Source: Myxococcales bacterium
GTDB taxonomy: Bacteria > Myxococcota > Polyangia > Polyangiales > Polyangiaceae
Reading direction: 5' to 3'
Assembly (NCBI GenBank): GCA_003151595.1
Contig: PLXW01000048.1
Coordinates: 1-64,000, forward strand
Length of the DNA stretch: 64,000 nucleotides
Part shown: positions 25,521-34,236 of the stretch, in pieces
Layout: each line of letters starts with the position of its first letter
How positions within the stretch are numbered: the stretch's first letter is position 1
Notes under the pieces: model-generated
Told to the model about the DNA's origin: nothing
What the model saw: the letters and a program-made list of their open reading frames with translations, nothing else
Database searches by the model: none
Translations under genes and position numbers: made by a program

Positions 25521-25916
25521 CTATTGGGGGGGCGGTGCGCCCATCACCTGACGCACTTCGATCGTGAGGCCGAGCGGCTTTCCACCCGGGCCCGGGGCGG
25601 TCGATGCCTTGCCGGCGATCGCATACGCGCGCTCCGCGTTTTCGACGTCGACGATCCAGTAGCCCACGAGGAACTCCTTCGACTCGGCGAAGGGGCCGTC
25701 CGTCACCTCGGGCGCGCCTTCGCTCTTCGCGCGGACGATGCGCGCCTGGCCTGGAGGCGCGAGCCCCTCCGCGCCTACGAGCTCGCCGGCTTCACGGAGC
25801 CCCTTGTTGAGGTCTTTCATGAACTGGATGTGGGCCCGGAACTCCTCGGGCTTCCACGAGTTGATCTGATAGTCGCCGGTGCCGCGGGGCGCATGCATCA
25901 TGAGCATGAATTTCAT
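25521..25916 (-). CDS. YCII-related DGPF-motif protein
   Basis: 131-residue cytoplasmic protein of the YCII/DGPF family. The signature VTDGPFAESKEFLVGYWIVDV (about 71-91) is intact, preceded by MKFMLMMHAPRGTG and a PAHIQFMKDL-like helix. YCII proteins adopt a ferredoxin-like dimer fold and their enzymatic role is not established. This gene sits between the VOC protein and the ECF42 sigma factor, the linkage that defines the group, and is expected to belong to the regulon. Confidence 0.88.
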   Translation of the reverse strand: MKFMLMMHAPRGTGDYQINSWKPEEFRAHIQFMKDLNKGLREAGELVGAEGLAPPGQARIVRAKSEGAPEVTDGPFAESKEFLVGYWIVDVENAERAYAIAGKASTAPGPGGKPLGLTIEVRQVMGAPPPQ

Positions 25917-25937
25917 CGTCGTTTCCTTCCGCGATCC

Positions 25938-26414
25938 TCACACGCCGTCGAACGCGGCCTGAAGCTTCGCGAGGTCGAGCTTCCGCATTCCCATCATCGC
26001 TTGCATCGCGCGGCTCGACTTCGCGCTGTCCTTGTTGGAGAGCATTCCCATCAGCTGCTTCGGAACGATCTGCCAGGACACGCCGAACGTGTCGGTGAGC
26101 CAGCCGCACTGCACTTCCTTGCCGCCGTTCTCGGTCAGCTTCGTCCAGAGGCGATCGATCTCCGCCTGGGTGTCGACCTGCACCATGAGCGAGAACCCAT
26201 GCCCGAACGTGAACGTGGAGCCGCCGTTCAGCGCGATGTACGTCTGCCCCAGGAGCTGGAACGTCACCGAGAGGACCGACCCCTCCGGCCTCGGCCCTCC
26301 GGCCGGGTAGCGCATCGTCTCCTTGATCGTCCCGTCGAAGAGCGAGGTGTAGAGCTTCGCGGCATCTTCGGCCTGGGTGTCGTAGGTGAGGAACGTCGTG
26401 ATCGAGGTGGTCAT
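25938..26414 (-). CDS. VOC-superfamily (PhnB-like) protein
   Basis: 158 residues of the vicinal-oxygen-chelate/PhnB-like type: opening TTFLTYDTQAEDAAKLYTSLFDGT, central LNGGSTFTFGHGFSLMVQVDT, then EIDRLWTKLTENGGKEVQCGWLTDTFGVSWQIVP. Reaction unknown. First gene of the VOC-YCII-ECF42 operon, 42 bp downstream of the predicted ECF42 promoter. It has a strong VOC fold pattern but no assignable metal ligands beyond Asp/Glu/His candidates. Confidence 0.85.
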   Translation of the reverse strand: MTTSITTFLTYDTQAEDAAKLYTSLFDGTIKETMRYPAGGPRPEGSVLSVTFQLLGQTYIALNGGSTFTFGHGFSLMVQVDTQAEIDRLWTKLTENGGKEVQCGWLTDTFGVSWQIVPKQLMGMLSNKDSAKSSRAMQAMMGMRKLDLAKLQAAFDGV

Positions 26415-26462
26415 GGTCGGTCTCCGTGGTTTCGGCCGGGGCTATCCCGGCGTTACCCCGAG

Positions 26463-26489
26463 GTCGAAGCCGACGGGCAACTCTCGACA
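26463..26489 (-). promoter_or_regulatory. Predicted ECF42-type promoter of the VOC-YCII-ECF42 operon
   Basis: On the minus strand TGTCGA (26489-26484) is followed by a 17-bp spacer and CGAC (26466-26463), about 49 bp before the VOC start codon. ECF42 factors are reported to use TGTCGA at -35 and CG(A/T)C at -10, so element sequences, spacing and distance to the gene fit autoregulation. Confidence 0.6.
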
Positions 26490-26569
26490 TGAGCCGATAC
26501 GATTTTTTTCGATCGCTCACGGCCCCGACTGCGTCGACACTCCTCCTCCTCTTCTTGCCGGAGGACGAG

Positions 26570-27301
26570 ATGCCGATCGAGATTGGACAGATTGAGGCGA
26601 TCTTCCGCTATCCGGTGAAGTCCATGCGCGGCGAGCCGCTCGACGCTGCCACCCTGGGCTGGCACGGCATCGAGGGCGATCGGCGCTTCGCGTTTCGTCG
26701 GCGCGGCGAGCGCGGAGGGTTCCCATGGCTGACCGCGAGCAAGCTCCCGGAGCTCGTCCTCTTCACTCCGCTCCGGCGTGAAGACGCGAAGGGCGAAGCG
26801 CCGCCGACCCACGTTCGTACGCCGGAGGGGGAGGAGATGCCGTTGTTCGGAGACGCGCTCGCCGCCGACGTCGAGCGCCGCCACGGGGCCCCCGTGGAGA
26901 TGATGCAGTTGACTCACGGCATCTTCGACGAAGCGAGCGTCTCGGTGATCACCTCCGAGACCGTTCGCGAGATCGGCAGGCTCGCGGGGAAGCGCGCCGA
27001 CGTCAGACGGTTTCGTCCGAACATCGTCGTCCGGTCCACGCGCGCGGTCCTCTTCGAGGAGGATCAATGGCTGGGCGGCGTGCTCACGTTCGGCGACGCG
27101 GACGACGCGCCCGCCGTCACCGTCACGCTGCGCGACGTCCGCTGCGTGATGGTGAACGTCGATCCCGACGGCGGGAGCCACGCCCCCGAAGTTCTGAAGG
27201 CCGTGGTCCGCGCCAACCAGAACAACGCGGGGATCTACGCCACGGTCACGCGCGTCGGGCGACTGGCCGTCGGGCAGACGATCGTCCTTCACCCGAGGTA
27301 G
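26570..27301 (+). CDS. MOSC domain protein
   Basis: 243 residues from the ATG at 26570, behind GGAGGACGAG. The N-terminal MOSC_N part has IEAIFRYPVKSMRGEPL and IEGDRRFAFRRRG; the MOSC part has VITSETVREIGRLAG, RRFRPNIVV, DVRCVMVNVDPDGG and VGQTIVL. MOSC proteins bind molybdenum cofactor or related sulfur carriers (MARC-like), but lack of the expected conserved Cys cannot be judged here beyond RCVMV. Single gene, divergent from the ECF42 operon. A longer upstream ORF exists but lacks family sequence. Confidence 0.8.
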   Translation: MPIEIGQIEAIFRYPVKSMRGEPLDAATLGWHGIEGDRRFAFRRRGERGGFPWLTASKLPELVLFTPLRREDAKGEAPPTHVRTPEGEEMPLFGDALAADVERRHGAPVEMMQLTHGIFDEASVSVITSETVREIGRLAGKRADVRRFRPNIVVRSTRAVLFEEDQWLGGVLTFGDADDAPAVTVTLRDVRCVMVNVDPDGGSHAPEVLKAVVRANQNNAGIYATVTRVGRLAVGQTIVLHPR

Positions 27302-27456
27302 CGCGCGTCACGGCTCGTCCGTGCGCGACCGAGAGCGACTTGCGCCCACCTCGAGCGGGTAGGGCGGCTCAGCTCTCCCTCTCTCGTGAGGCTGACGTTG
27401 AACCGGGGTTGGCCGGTGGTAACGGTACGCAGTGGTCTGACACCAGGAGGTTCACG

Positions 27457-27816
27457 ATGAGCACGCAAGACGTCGCCAAGTCGTTCACCGCGCTGTGCCG
27501 AGCGGGAAAGTTCGACGAAGCCGGTCACAAGTTCTGGTCGGACAAGGTCGTCAGCATCGAGCCGATGACAGGAGAGATGGCCCGGATGGAGGGGGTGAAG
27601 GCCCTTGAAAAGAAGGGCAAGTGGTGGGCGGAGAACAACGAGGTCCACGGCGTCAGGGTCGAGGGGCCGTTCGTGAACGGAGACGAGTTCACGCTCCGCT
27701 TCGAGATGGACGTCACGCCCAAAGGGAAGGAGCGCACGAAGATGATCGAGATGGCGCTCTACAAGGTGAAGAACGACAAGGTCGTGGAGGAGAAGTTCTA
27801 TTCCGGCAGCAACTGA
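27457..27816 (+). CDS. SnoaL/NTF2-like protein
   Basis: 119 residues from the ATG at 27457 with an excellent AGGAGG at 7 bp. It is a small alpha+beta barrel protein: helical start (VAKSFTALCRAGKFDEAGHKFW), then beta strands (VVSIEPMTGEMARMEG, EVHGVRVEGPFVNGDEFTLRFEMDVTPKG, MIEMALYKVKNDKVVEEKFYSG), as in SnoaL-like/NTF2 folds. Catalysis is not implied. Likely single gene; no neighbour suggests a pathway. Confidence 0.75.
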   Translation: MSTQDVAKSFTALCRAGKFDEAGHKFWSDKVVSIEPMTGEMARMEGVKALEKKGKWWAENNEVHGVRVEGPFVNGDEFTLRFEMDVTPKGKERTKMIEMALYKVKNDKVVEEKFYSGSN

Positions 27817-27978
27817 GCGCGGCCGGCGCTAGAGGCCCGGACGCCGCAGGGAGGGATCACGCCGGCGCCGCCGCCCCGCGGCGCGGAGTCGTTGCAGCCC
27901 TGCGGCGTCGGTTTGGGGTCGCGGCGGACGCCTCATCCGGGTTGCGCCGCGCGCGCGCGCGTGCTTCATCGCTCTGTC

Positions 27979-29106
27979 ATGCCGACCGCCGCCATCACCG
28001 GGACGGGCCTCTTTGCGCCGCCGGACGTGATCTCGAACGACGAGCTCGTCGCCTGCTTCAACACGTACGTCGCGAGCTTCAACGCGGCGAACGCCGGCGC
28101 CATCGCGCGCGGAGAGTGCGCGGCGCTCGAGCCGTCGAGCGCGGAGTTCATCTTCAAGGCGTCGGGGATCGCGCGCCGCCACGTCGTCGATCGCAACGGG
28201 ATCCTCGATCCGGCGATCATGGCGCCGCGCATCGCCGATCGGCCGAGCGGCGAGCGGTCGCTCCAGTGCGAGATGAGCCTGAAGGCCATCGAAGGCGCGC
28301 TCGGGCAGGCGGGCATCGAGCCCGGCTCGGTGGACGGCGTGATCGTCGCCTGCTCGAACCATCAGCGCGCGTACCCCGCGATCGCCGTGGAGGTGCAGCA
28401 CGCGCTCGGAGCTTCGGGCGTCGCGTTCGACATGAACGTCGCGTGCTCGTCGGCGACCTTCGGCATCGCCGTCGCGCGCGACATGGTGGGGCAGGGGAGC
28501 GCGCGTCGCGTGCTCGTCGTGAGCCCGGAGATCTGCACGGGTCACCTGAACTTCCGCGACCGTGAGAGCCACTTCATCTTCGGCGACGCCTGCACGGCCG
28601 TGGTCGTCGAAGCACTCGAGACGACCGCTGCGCCGGAGGCCTTCGAGATCCTCGGCACGCGCCTCAAGACCAGCTTCTCGAACGCGATCCGCAACAACGC
28701 GGGCTTCCTCGATCGCTGCGCCCCCGAGGTGCGCGACCAGCCCGATCGTCTGTTCGTGCAACAGGGGCGCAAGGTCTTCAAGGACGTGTCGCCGATGGTC
28801 GCGGAGCTCATCTCCGGTCACCTCGATCAGCTCGGCCTCTCGCCTTCGCAGGTGCGCCGCCTCTGGCTACACCAGGCGAACCAGACGATGAACCAGTGGA
28901 TCGCCGCGAAGGTGCTCGGCCACGACGCGACGGAAGACGAGTCTCCCAGCGTGCTCGCCGAGTACGGCAACACGAGCTCGTGCGGATCGATCCTCGTGTT
29001 CCACGAGCGCCGGCAAGGCATGAACGTGGGCGACGTCGGCGTCGTGACGTCGTTCGGCGCGGGCTACTCGGCAGGGTGCCTCGTGCTCCGGAAAGCGCGG
29101 GGATAG
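27979..29106 (+). CDS. 3-oxoacyl-ACP synthase III-type condensing enzyme
   Basis: 375 residues from the ATG at 27979, longer than classical FabH (about 320), like the beta-ketodecanoyl-ACP synthase subtype of Pseudomonas. The catalytic triad is visible: Cys156 (NVACSSATFG), His298 (LWLHQANQTM) and Asn331 (EYGNTSSCGS). The N-terminus TAAITGTGLFAPPDVISNDEL is typical. It would prime fatty-acid or specialised-lipid synthesis with an acyl-CoA. It is followed 33 bp later by an O-methyltransferase, but the cluster is not clearly biosynthetic. Confidence 0.87.
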   Translation: MPTAAITGTGLFAPPDVISNDELVACFNTYVASFNAANAGAIARGECAALEPSSAEFIFKASGIARRHVVDRNGILDPAIMAPRIADRPSGERSLQCEMSLKAIEGALGQAGIEPGSVDGVIVACSNHQRAYPAIAVEVQHALGASGVAFDMNVACSSATFGIAVARDMVGQGSARRVLVVSPEICTGHLNFRDRESHFIFGDACTAVVVEALETTAAPEAFEILGTRLKTSFSNAIRNNAGFLDRCAPEVRDQPDRLFVQQGRKVFKDVSPMVAELISGHLDQLGLSPSQVRRLWLHQANQTMNQWIAAKVLGHDATEDESPSVLAEYGNTSSCGSILVFHERRQGMNVGDVGVVTSFGAGYSAGCLVLRKARG

Positions 29107-29139
29107 CGACCGCGCCGCAGGAGAGTATTCTGCGCCCCC

Positions 29140-29775
29140 ATGGCCCCTTCGATCGACCCCCGCGTTCAAGACGTCCTCGACGAATACCATCGACGCATCG
29201 AGGTCGAGCGGCCCCGCATGAAGCGCGCGAGCGAGGAGGGGACGTTCGCGCAGATCATCGACGAGCTGCTCTTGCCCGTCGGGCCCGAGAGCGGACGCCT
29301 CATCAACATTCTCGCCAAGAGCCTGAAGGCCCCGACCATCCTCGAGCTGGGGACGTCGTTCGGATACTCCGGAATCTGGCTCGGCGAGGCCGCGCGCGCG
29401 ACCGGGGGGCGCCTCGTGACGATGGAGCTCTCAGCGACCAAATCGGCGTACGCGCGCGAGATGTCGACGAGAGCCGGGCTCGCGGAGCACGTCGACTTCA
29501 AGGTCGGCGACGCGGTCGCGATGATCGAGGCGATGCCGCACGGGATCGACTTCGTCCTCGTCGATCTCTGGAAGAAGCTCTACGTCCCTTGCCTGGAGGC
29601 GTTCTATCCGAAGCTCAATCCCGGCGCGATCATCGTCAGCGACAACATGATCGAGCCCGTGCAAGAGCACGCCGAGGTGATGCGCTACCAGCAGGCGGTC
29701 CGCGCGCTCCCCAAGATCACGAGCATCCTCGTCCCGGTCGGATCGGGCCTCGAGATCAGCCGCTTCGACGCCTGA
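29140..29775 (+). CDS. Class I SAM-dependent O-methyltransferase
   Basis: 211 residues of the CCoAOMT/COMT-like (Methyltransf_3) type. SAM motif I is ILELGTSFGYSGIWLG (about 67-82), then LVTMELSATKSAYAREM, the acidic-loop DFVLVDLWKKLYVPCLEAF, and the metal-site region AIIVSDNMIEPVQEHAEV. The DNM motif and Asp pattern suit a divalent-metal-dependent catechol-type enzyme, but the substrate is unknown. Located 33 bp after the KAS III gene. Confidence 0.85.
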   Translation: MAPSIDPRVQDVLDEYHRRIEVERPRMKRASEEGTFAQIIDELLLPVGPESGRLINILAKSLKAPTILELGTSFGYSGIWLGEAARATGGRLVTMELSATKSAYAREMSTRAGLAEHVDFKVGDAVAMIEAMPHGIDFVLVDLWKKLYVPCLEAFYPKLNPGAIIVSDNMIEPVQEHAEVMRYQQAVRALPKITSILVPVGSGLEISRFDA

Positions 29776-29818
29776 GCGTCGGAGGTCGCGCCTGCTCCGC
29801 GAGGTATAGTCGCCGACC

Positions 29819-30556
29819 ATGACGATCACGGACCAGGAGCACGCGCTTCGTGTCGATCTCGCGGCGTGCTACCGGCTCATCGCCTTCCACCGCTGGGACG
29901 ACCTGGTCTTCACGCACATCTCTGCGCGCGTGCCCGGGCCCGAGCACCATTTTCTCATCAACCCGTACGGGATGTCGTTCGACGAGATCACGGCGTCGAG
30001 CCTGGTGAAGGTCGACGGCGCCGGCAACAAGGTGTCCGAGAGTCCGTATCCGGTGAACCCTGCGGGCTTCGTCATTCACAGCGCCGTGCACGCCGCGCGG
30101 CACGACGTGCAATGCGTGCTGCACACGCACACGGCGGCCGGCATCGCCGTGTCGATCCAGAAGCAAGGGCTCCTCCCGATCTCGCAGCAGGCCACGATCG
30201 CTCTCGCGTCGCTCGGCTACCACGACTACGAGGGCATCGCCCTGCACGACGACGAGAAGCCGCGGCTGCAGGCCGACCTCGGGCAACACATCGGGCTGAT
30301 CCTTCGAAACCACGGCCTCCTCACGGTGGGCCCCACGGTCGCCGACGCGTTTCTCGCGATGTACACGCTGCAACGCGCCTGCGAGGTGCAGGTCGCGGCG
30401 CAGCACGGCGGCGCCGAGCTGGTGCAAGTCGACCCGCGCATCGTCGCCGGCGTCAAAGCCAACGTCGAGGTGGTGCTCAAGGGGGCGGGAGGCGCGCTCG
30501 TGTGGCCGTCGCTGTTACGGAAGCTCGACCGGCTCGACCCTTCCTTTCGCACGTAG
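29819..30556 (+). CDS. Class II aldolase/adducin family protein
   Basis: 245 residues with the class II aldolase/adducin fold: HISARVPG, the Zn-ligand pair His102-x-His104 (LHTHTAAG) and His165 (LRNHGLLTVG). The catalytic Glu of fuculose-phosphate aldolase is not in its usual place (NPAGFVIHSAVHAAR instead of a SSE motif), as in the adducin-like subgroup, so aldol cleavage should not be assumed. It follows the O-methyltransferase by 43 bp. Zn binding is likely. Confidence 0.85.
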   Translation: MTITDQEHALRVDLAACYRLIAFHRWDDLVFTHISARVPGPEHHFLINPYGMSFDEITASSLVKVDGAGNKVSESPYPVNPAGFVIHSAVHAARHDVQCVLHTHTAAGIAVSIQKQGLLPISQQATIALASLGYHDYEGIALHDDEKPRLQADLGQHIGLILRNHGLLTVGPTVADAFLAMYTLQRACEVQVAAQHGGAELVQVDPRIVAGVKANVEVVLKGAGGALVWPSLLRKLDRLDPSFRT

Positions 30557-30619
30557 CGGAGGTTCACAGAGCCGCTCCAGCTCCGGCGGCTTGCCCCGCT
30601 TCTTGCACGAGCACGGCAC

Positions 30620-31168
30620 ATGGGTGGCAAACGCAAACAGAGTCGACCGAAGCGAAAGACCAAGTCCAAGAAAGCCCATCCCGCGATGGCGGTGCGCTCC
30701 GCCGCCACTGCGGAGCAAGTGGTCGGCGCGGTCATCGCGTCGATCGCACCCTCGCTCTTCGACGCCGCGTCGGGCGATGCGCCGAGCGCGACGTCGGGCG
30801 TCCATGCCATCTCGCCTCTATGGGGCGAAGAGCACCGCGCTCATCCGCGCTTCGCGGTCGCGGTCGCGATCGGTCTGGAGACGGAGTCGCATTTCTTCTC
30901 CGGCTTGTCGGGCGACGTCTCCGAAGGGGGAGTGTTCGTGCAGACGTACCGTGACCTGCCGGTGGGGAGCGACGTCGAAGTCCGCTTCGAGCTCCCCGAC
31001 GGCAAGCTCACAGCGCACGGGCGCGTGCGGTGGCATCGCTCGAACTCGGACTCGTCGCCGCCCGGGGTGGGGATCGCGTTCGAGGAGCTCGGCGAGGAGA
31101 ATCGCGAGGTCATCCACCGCTTCTGCGAGCAGCGCGCGCCGCTCTACTACGAGGTCGAGCACGGGTAG
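30620..31168 (+). CDS. PilZ domain protein (c-di-GMP receptor)
   Basis: 182 residues. A basic Lys/Arg-rich N-terminal tail (MGGKRKQSRPKRKTKSKKAH) precedes a PilZ domain (about 68-170) with the c-di-GMP binding signatures R73xxxR77 (HRAHPRF) and D99xS101xxG104 (GDVSEGGVFVQ). This is the TIGR02266-like short PilZ plan seen in myxobacteria. It should bind c-di-GMP; the basic tail may contact nucleic acid or membrane. Starts 63 bp after the aldolase-like gene. Confidence 0.9.
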   Translation: MGGKRKQSRPKRKTKSKKAHPAMAVRSAATAEQVVGAVIASIAPSLFDAASGDAPSATSGVHAISPLWGEEHRAHPRFAVAVAIGLETESHFFSGLSGDVSEGGVFVQTYRDLPVGSDVEVRFELPDGKLTAHGRVRWHRSNSDSSPPGVGIAFEELGEENREVIHRFCEQRAPLYYEVEHG

Positions 31169-31213
31169 CCGCGGAGTGCCGCCAGTCCGCGCGAGCCTGC
31201 GCCGAGGTGAGCG

Positions 31214-31999
31214 CTACGGCCCGCCGTCGGCCGCGCTCGCCCGCTTGCGCGCGCGGAGCCACGCCAGACCGTGCGCGAGGAACACGTCGTCGACGAGGTG
31301 CCCCACGTCGCGCTCTTCGACGCGGTACGGCCAGTGGAGCGCGGCGAGCGTGCCGGCGAACGACCGCGCGTGCGATGCCGTCTGCCGATCGGAGGCCGAC
31401 ACGCCCACGAACACAGGCGCCCTCTTCGCCTTCGCGTCCGCCGGCCGCGCCCACGACGAGCCGCCGGCCAGCACGATGTACCCGTCGACGTCGATCGCGC
31501 TCCGCACGGCGAGCGAGCTCGCGTAGTAAGCGCCGCTCGAGAAGCCGACCACGAACGTCTCGTCGAACGGCCGCCCGAGACGCTCGGTGAGCGAGGCGCG
31601 CGCCTGCGCGATGCCCGCGAGCACGGCTGGCTCTTGCTCCTTCTGCGACGCGCCCGACGTCGGCCAGTAGTACCCGTAGTCCACCCGCGGCGACGTCGGG
31701 AACAGCACCGTGAAGCCGCGCGCCTTCGCCTCTCTCGCGAGCGCGCGCTGCTGCACGTACTGAAAGCCCGGCGTCGTCGCCAGCATGCCGTGCAAGTAGA
31801 GGACGAGCGTGCGTCGCCCGCCATCGGTCGGTGCGCCGTCGAAGTAGCAGACGTGAAAGGAGAGCTCGACCACCTCGGGCGCGCACCACGGCTTGATCGC
31901 GGGCTCGCTCGCGTCGAGCCGCGGCGGGGAGGCGAGGATCGCCGCGGCGAGGACGGCGGCGGCGAAGAGGGAGCGCACGGGGTTCGCGTAGCACCCCAA
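31214..31999 (-). CDS. Secreted alpha/beta hydrolase
   Basis: 261 residues. N-terminal signal region (VRSLFAAAVLAAAILASPPRLDASE) suggests export. Alpha/beta hydrolase features: oxyanion LYLHGM, nucleophile Ser in GFSSGAYYASSLA (about residue 154), and a C-terminal His in RDVGHLVDD. An acid residue (candidate in FVGVSASDRQ) completes a Ser-Asp-His triad. Substrate unknown; esterase or lipase-like. Single gene. Confidence 0.8.
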   Translation of the reverse strand: MGCYANPVRSLFAAAVLAAAILASPPRLDASEPAIKPWCAPEVVELSFHVCYFDGAPTDGGRRTLVLYLHGMLATTPGFQYVQQRALAREAKARGFTVLFPTSPRVDYGYYWPTSGASQKEQEPAVLAGIAQARASLTERLGRPFDETFVVGFSSGAYYASSLAVRSAIDVDGYIVLAGGSSWARPADAKAKRAPVFVGVSASDRQTASHARSFAGTLAALHWPYRVEERDVGHLVDDVFLAHGLAWLRARKRASAADGGP

Positions 32000-32006
32000 G
32001 CGCGCC

Positions 32007-32657
32007 TCAGCCCGGAAACATCGTCAGGTACGGCTTCGCCTCGTCCAGCGCGCGCGCGAACGACGGTCGCTCCGAGAGTCGCGCGAAGTACGCCGCGAGG
32101 TGCGTCCGTCCGTCGCCGAACGGCACGACCTTCTTCGCGTAGAACAGCGCCGGCCCCGCCGCGCAGTCGGCCATCGTGAACGCGTCACCCACCGCCCACG
32201 GACCGGAGGCGCGCATCCATTCGTCGGCGACACCGTACGCCGTCTGCAGCTGCGCCTTCGCCTCCGCGACGCCGTACGGATCGCGCTGGCCTTCCGGCCG
32301 CAGCCTGTCGCTCACGATCTTCCCCACGGGGACGTTCACGTAGAGATCGTAGAAGCGGTCGCGCAGTCGACACTCGCGCGCGACGTCGGGGTCGGATGGA
32401 ACGAGCCGCGCCGGTCGCGCGAAGCGCTGGTCGATGTACTCGAGGATGATGCTCGTCTCCACCACCGTGAGGGCGCGCGCCTCGTCGCGGAGCACCGGGA
32501 ATTTCCCCATCGGCCAGAGCCGGAGGAGCGCGGCGCGCTCGGCTTCGTTCCCTAGATCGACGAGGTTCTTGGTGAACGGGACATCGAGCTCATAGAGCCC
32601 AACGAGCACCTTCTGGCAGAACGACGACAGCGGATGAAAGTGGAGCGTGAGTGACAT
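32007..32657 (-). CDS. Glutathione S-transferase family protein
   Basis: 216 residues. N-terminal thioredoxin-like domain (LHFHPLSSFCQKVLVGLYELDVPF, GKFPVLRD, VETSIILEYID) and helical C-terminal domain (DEWMRASGPWAVGDAFTMADCAAGPALFYA), the usual GST layout. The Ser/Cys in SSFCQK is at the position used to activate glutathione. 7 bp downstream of its stop lies the stop-proximal end of the hydrolase gene on the same strand, so the two may be co-transcribed. Confidence 0.87.
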   Translation of the reverse strand: MSLTLHFHPLSSFCQKVLVGLYELDVPFTKNLVDLGNEAERAALLRLWPMGKFPVLRDEARALTVVETSIILEYIDQRFARPARLVPSDPDVARECRLRDRFYDLYVNVPVGKIVSDRLRPEGQRDPYGVAEAKAQLQTAYGVADEWMRASGPWAVGDAFTMADCAAGPALFYAKKVVPFGDGRTHLAAYFARLSERPSFARALDEAKPYLTMFPG

Positions 32658-32723
32658 GGCGATCCTTCGATCGGGGATGAGAGACGCAACGTGGCGAAAA
32701 GATACGGAGGGTGCTCGTCGACT

Positions 32724-33389
32724 CTAAAATTCGTGCCCCGTCGCGCACCACACGGCGTGAAAGCTCCCCTTCGCGCTCCCCGCGGGGAACGTGAGGTCCA
32801 CCGTGCCATCGACAGCCGAGTCCTTCGTGTACGCGGTCAAGGTCACGCCGCCGGAGGTCGCGCGCGTCTCGGCGGCCGCTCCGCCGGCGGCGTAGTTGGC
32901 CTCGACCACGTTCGCCGCGGCGTGTGCCGCAGCGGGCACCGCGGTCGCGAGGCTCGTCGTGCCGATGAGCAGCTCGGTGACCTGAGTGCCGGCGGGGATC
33001 GTCGTGACCCAACCCGACGCGGCCGAGATGTCGGCGCAAGCGACGGGCCCCGAGAAGAGATAGACGAACGGGCCCCCTCCCGTCTCCGCGGCGTTGTCCG
33101 GCACGCCGATCCAGTACGCGGCGACGATCGGCTTGATGGGGTCGCCCCCGTACGTGCCGGAGAGGCTCCCGCTCCCCGTCGCGCCGCCGTCAGCGACGGC
33201 GCCGGCCGCGTCGCTCACCGCAGGAGCGCCGTCGGTCGCGCCGGTGGCGTCGGCGTCGCTCGCCGTCGCGCCGTCGGCCACGCTCCCGGCGTCGCCGCTC
33301 GACGTCGGGGAGCTGGCTGAGCTCGAGCTGCATGCGCTCCCGAGGAGACACAATGCGAGTGGCGAAAGCGACAGCCAGTACGATCTCAT
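32724..33389 (-). CDS. Secreted lipoprotein, unknown function
   Basis: 221 residues from the ATG at 33389, where MRSYWLSLSPLALCLLGSAC begins a lipoprotein signal. An Asp/Ala/Thr/Gly-rich linker follows to about residue 75. The mature domain (about 80-221) is beta-rich: PIVAAYWIGVPD, GGPFVYLFSGPVACADISAASG, AGTQVTELLIGTT, SAVDGTVDLTFPAGSAKGSFHAVWCATG, with one Cys pair. No family recognised. Confidence 0.6.
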   Translation of the reverse strand: MRSYWLSLSPLALCLLGSACSSSSASSPTSSGDAGSVADGATASDADATGATDGAPAVSDAAGAVADGGATGSGSLSGTYGGDPIKPIVAAYWIGVPDNAAETGGGPFVYLFSGPVACADISAASGWVTTIPAGTQVTELLIGTTSLATAVPAAAHAAANVVEANYAAGGAAAETRATSGGVTLTAYTKDSAVDGTVDLTFPAGSAKGSFHAVWCATGHEF

Positions 33390-33628
33390 GGAAGCCTCGC
33401 GGGATTGAGTCGAGCGCGCGACCGCACGTACCTCGGGCCGCGACGTGGAGCAATCGGCGTTGCCTCGGTGCGATGCCGTGGCGGTGGCGCGCCAACTTGG
33501 GCCACGTGGGGCGGGAGGATCGTGCGACGAGGCCCGCGCGAGACCGGCCGCTCGCGGACTCCGTGGCGCGCGCTCGCATCGCCAGCGTGATTCGCGCACG
33601 CGGCACGCGGTCTGCACTGCGCGCCGGC

Positions 33629-34222
33629 ATGCTGACGGCGAACGTACGGACGCTCTGCTCGCTGGTGTTCCTCTCCATGGCCGCGGCGTGCGGCGGCTCC
33701 GGCGCCACGGTCGGAAGCCTCGACGCCGGCAACCCGCCGGACTGCCCCGCGACGAGCCCGTCGAGCGGTGCGCCGTGCAACCTCGCGGCAGGGGCGCGCT
33801 GTGACTACGGGTGCTCCGACGGTGGACCTTCGATCGCGACGTGCACTGGGTCCGTGTGGTCGGTCGCCGTGCTCGAGATTGCGTGCATCGCGCCCAGCGA
33901 CGCCGGGAGCGACGCCGCGCCGCCGCCCGCGAACGCTCCCTTTGCCTGCGGGAAGGAGACCTGCGGCGTGACGCAATACTGCGAGCAGCCGTGCTGTGGC
34001 GGGGTCGCTCCCCCGTGCGAAGCGATGCCGGATTCAGGTGCCTGCGAGCAGGGGTGGCACTCCGCGTCGTGTACGGCCCCGGGCGCCTTCGTGTCCGGGA
34101 ACAACTGTCAGGAGGACCCGTGCGTGCCGCCGCCGCCGACGTGCATCGACGACCCGAGCTCGGAGGTTTGGTGCACGCCCTCGCCCGCCAGCTCGCGCTA
34201 CCTCTCGTGCGTTTGCGGGTGA
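33629..34222 (+). CDS. Cys-rich secreted lipoprotein, unknown function
   Basis: 197 residues from the ATG at 33629, which starts a lipoprotein signal (MLTANVRTLCSLVFLSMAAAC). The mature part has about 18 Cys in blocks such as CDYGCSDGG, CGKETCGVTQYCEQPCCGG, GACEQGWHSASC, CQEDPC and a final LSCVCG. The spacing differs from the 15.9-19.7 kb family, so it is not an obvious fourth paralogue. Divergent from the preceding lipoprotein (239 bp between starts); convergent with YpfJ-like, 14 bp apart. Confidence 0.6.
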   Translation: MLTANVRTLCSLVFLSMAAACGGSGATVGSLDAGNPPDCPATSPSSGAPCNLAAGARCDYGCSDGGPSIATCTGSVWSVAVLEIACIAPSDAGSDAAPPPANAPFACGKETCGVTQYCEQPCCGGVAPPCEAMPDSGACEQGWHSASCTAPGAFVSGNNCQEDPCVPPPPTCIDDPSSEVWCTPSPASSRYLSCVCG

Positions 34223-34236
34223 CGTGGACGAACCCT

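Noticed and set aside
27979..30556. KAS III, O-methyltransferase and aldolase-like genes as a polyketide or lipid gene cluster
   Set aside because: No carrier protein, acyltransferase, or other tailoring enzyme is nearby; the genes may be adjacent by chance.
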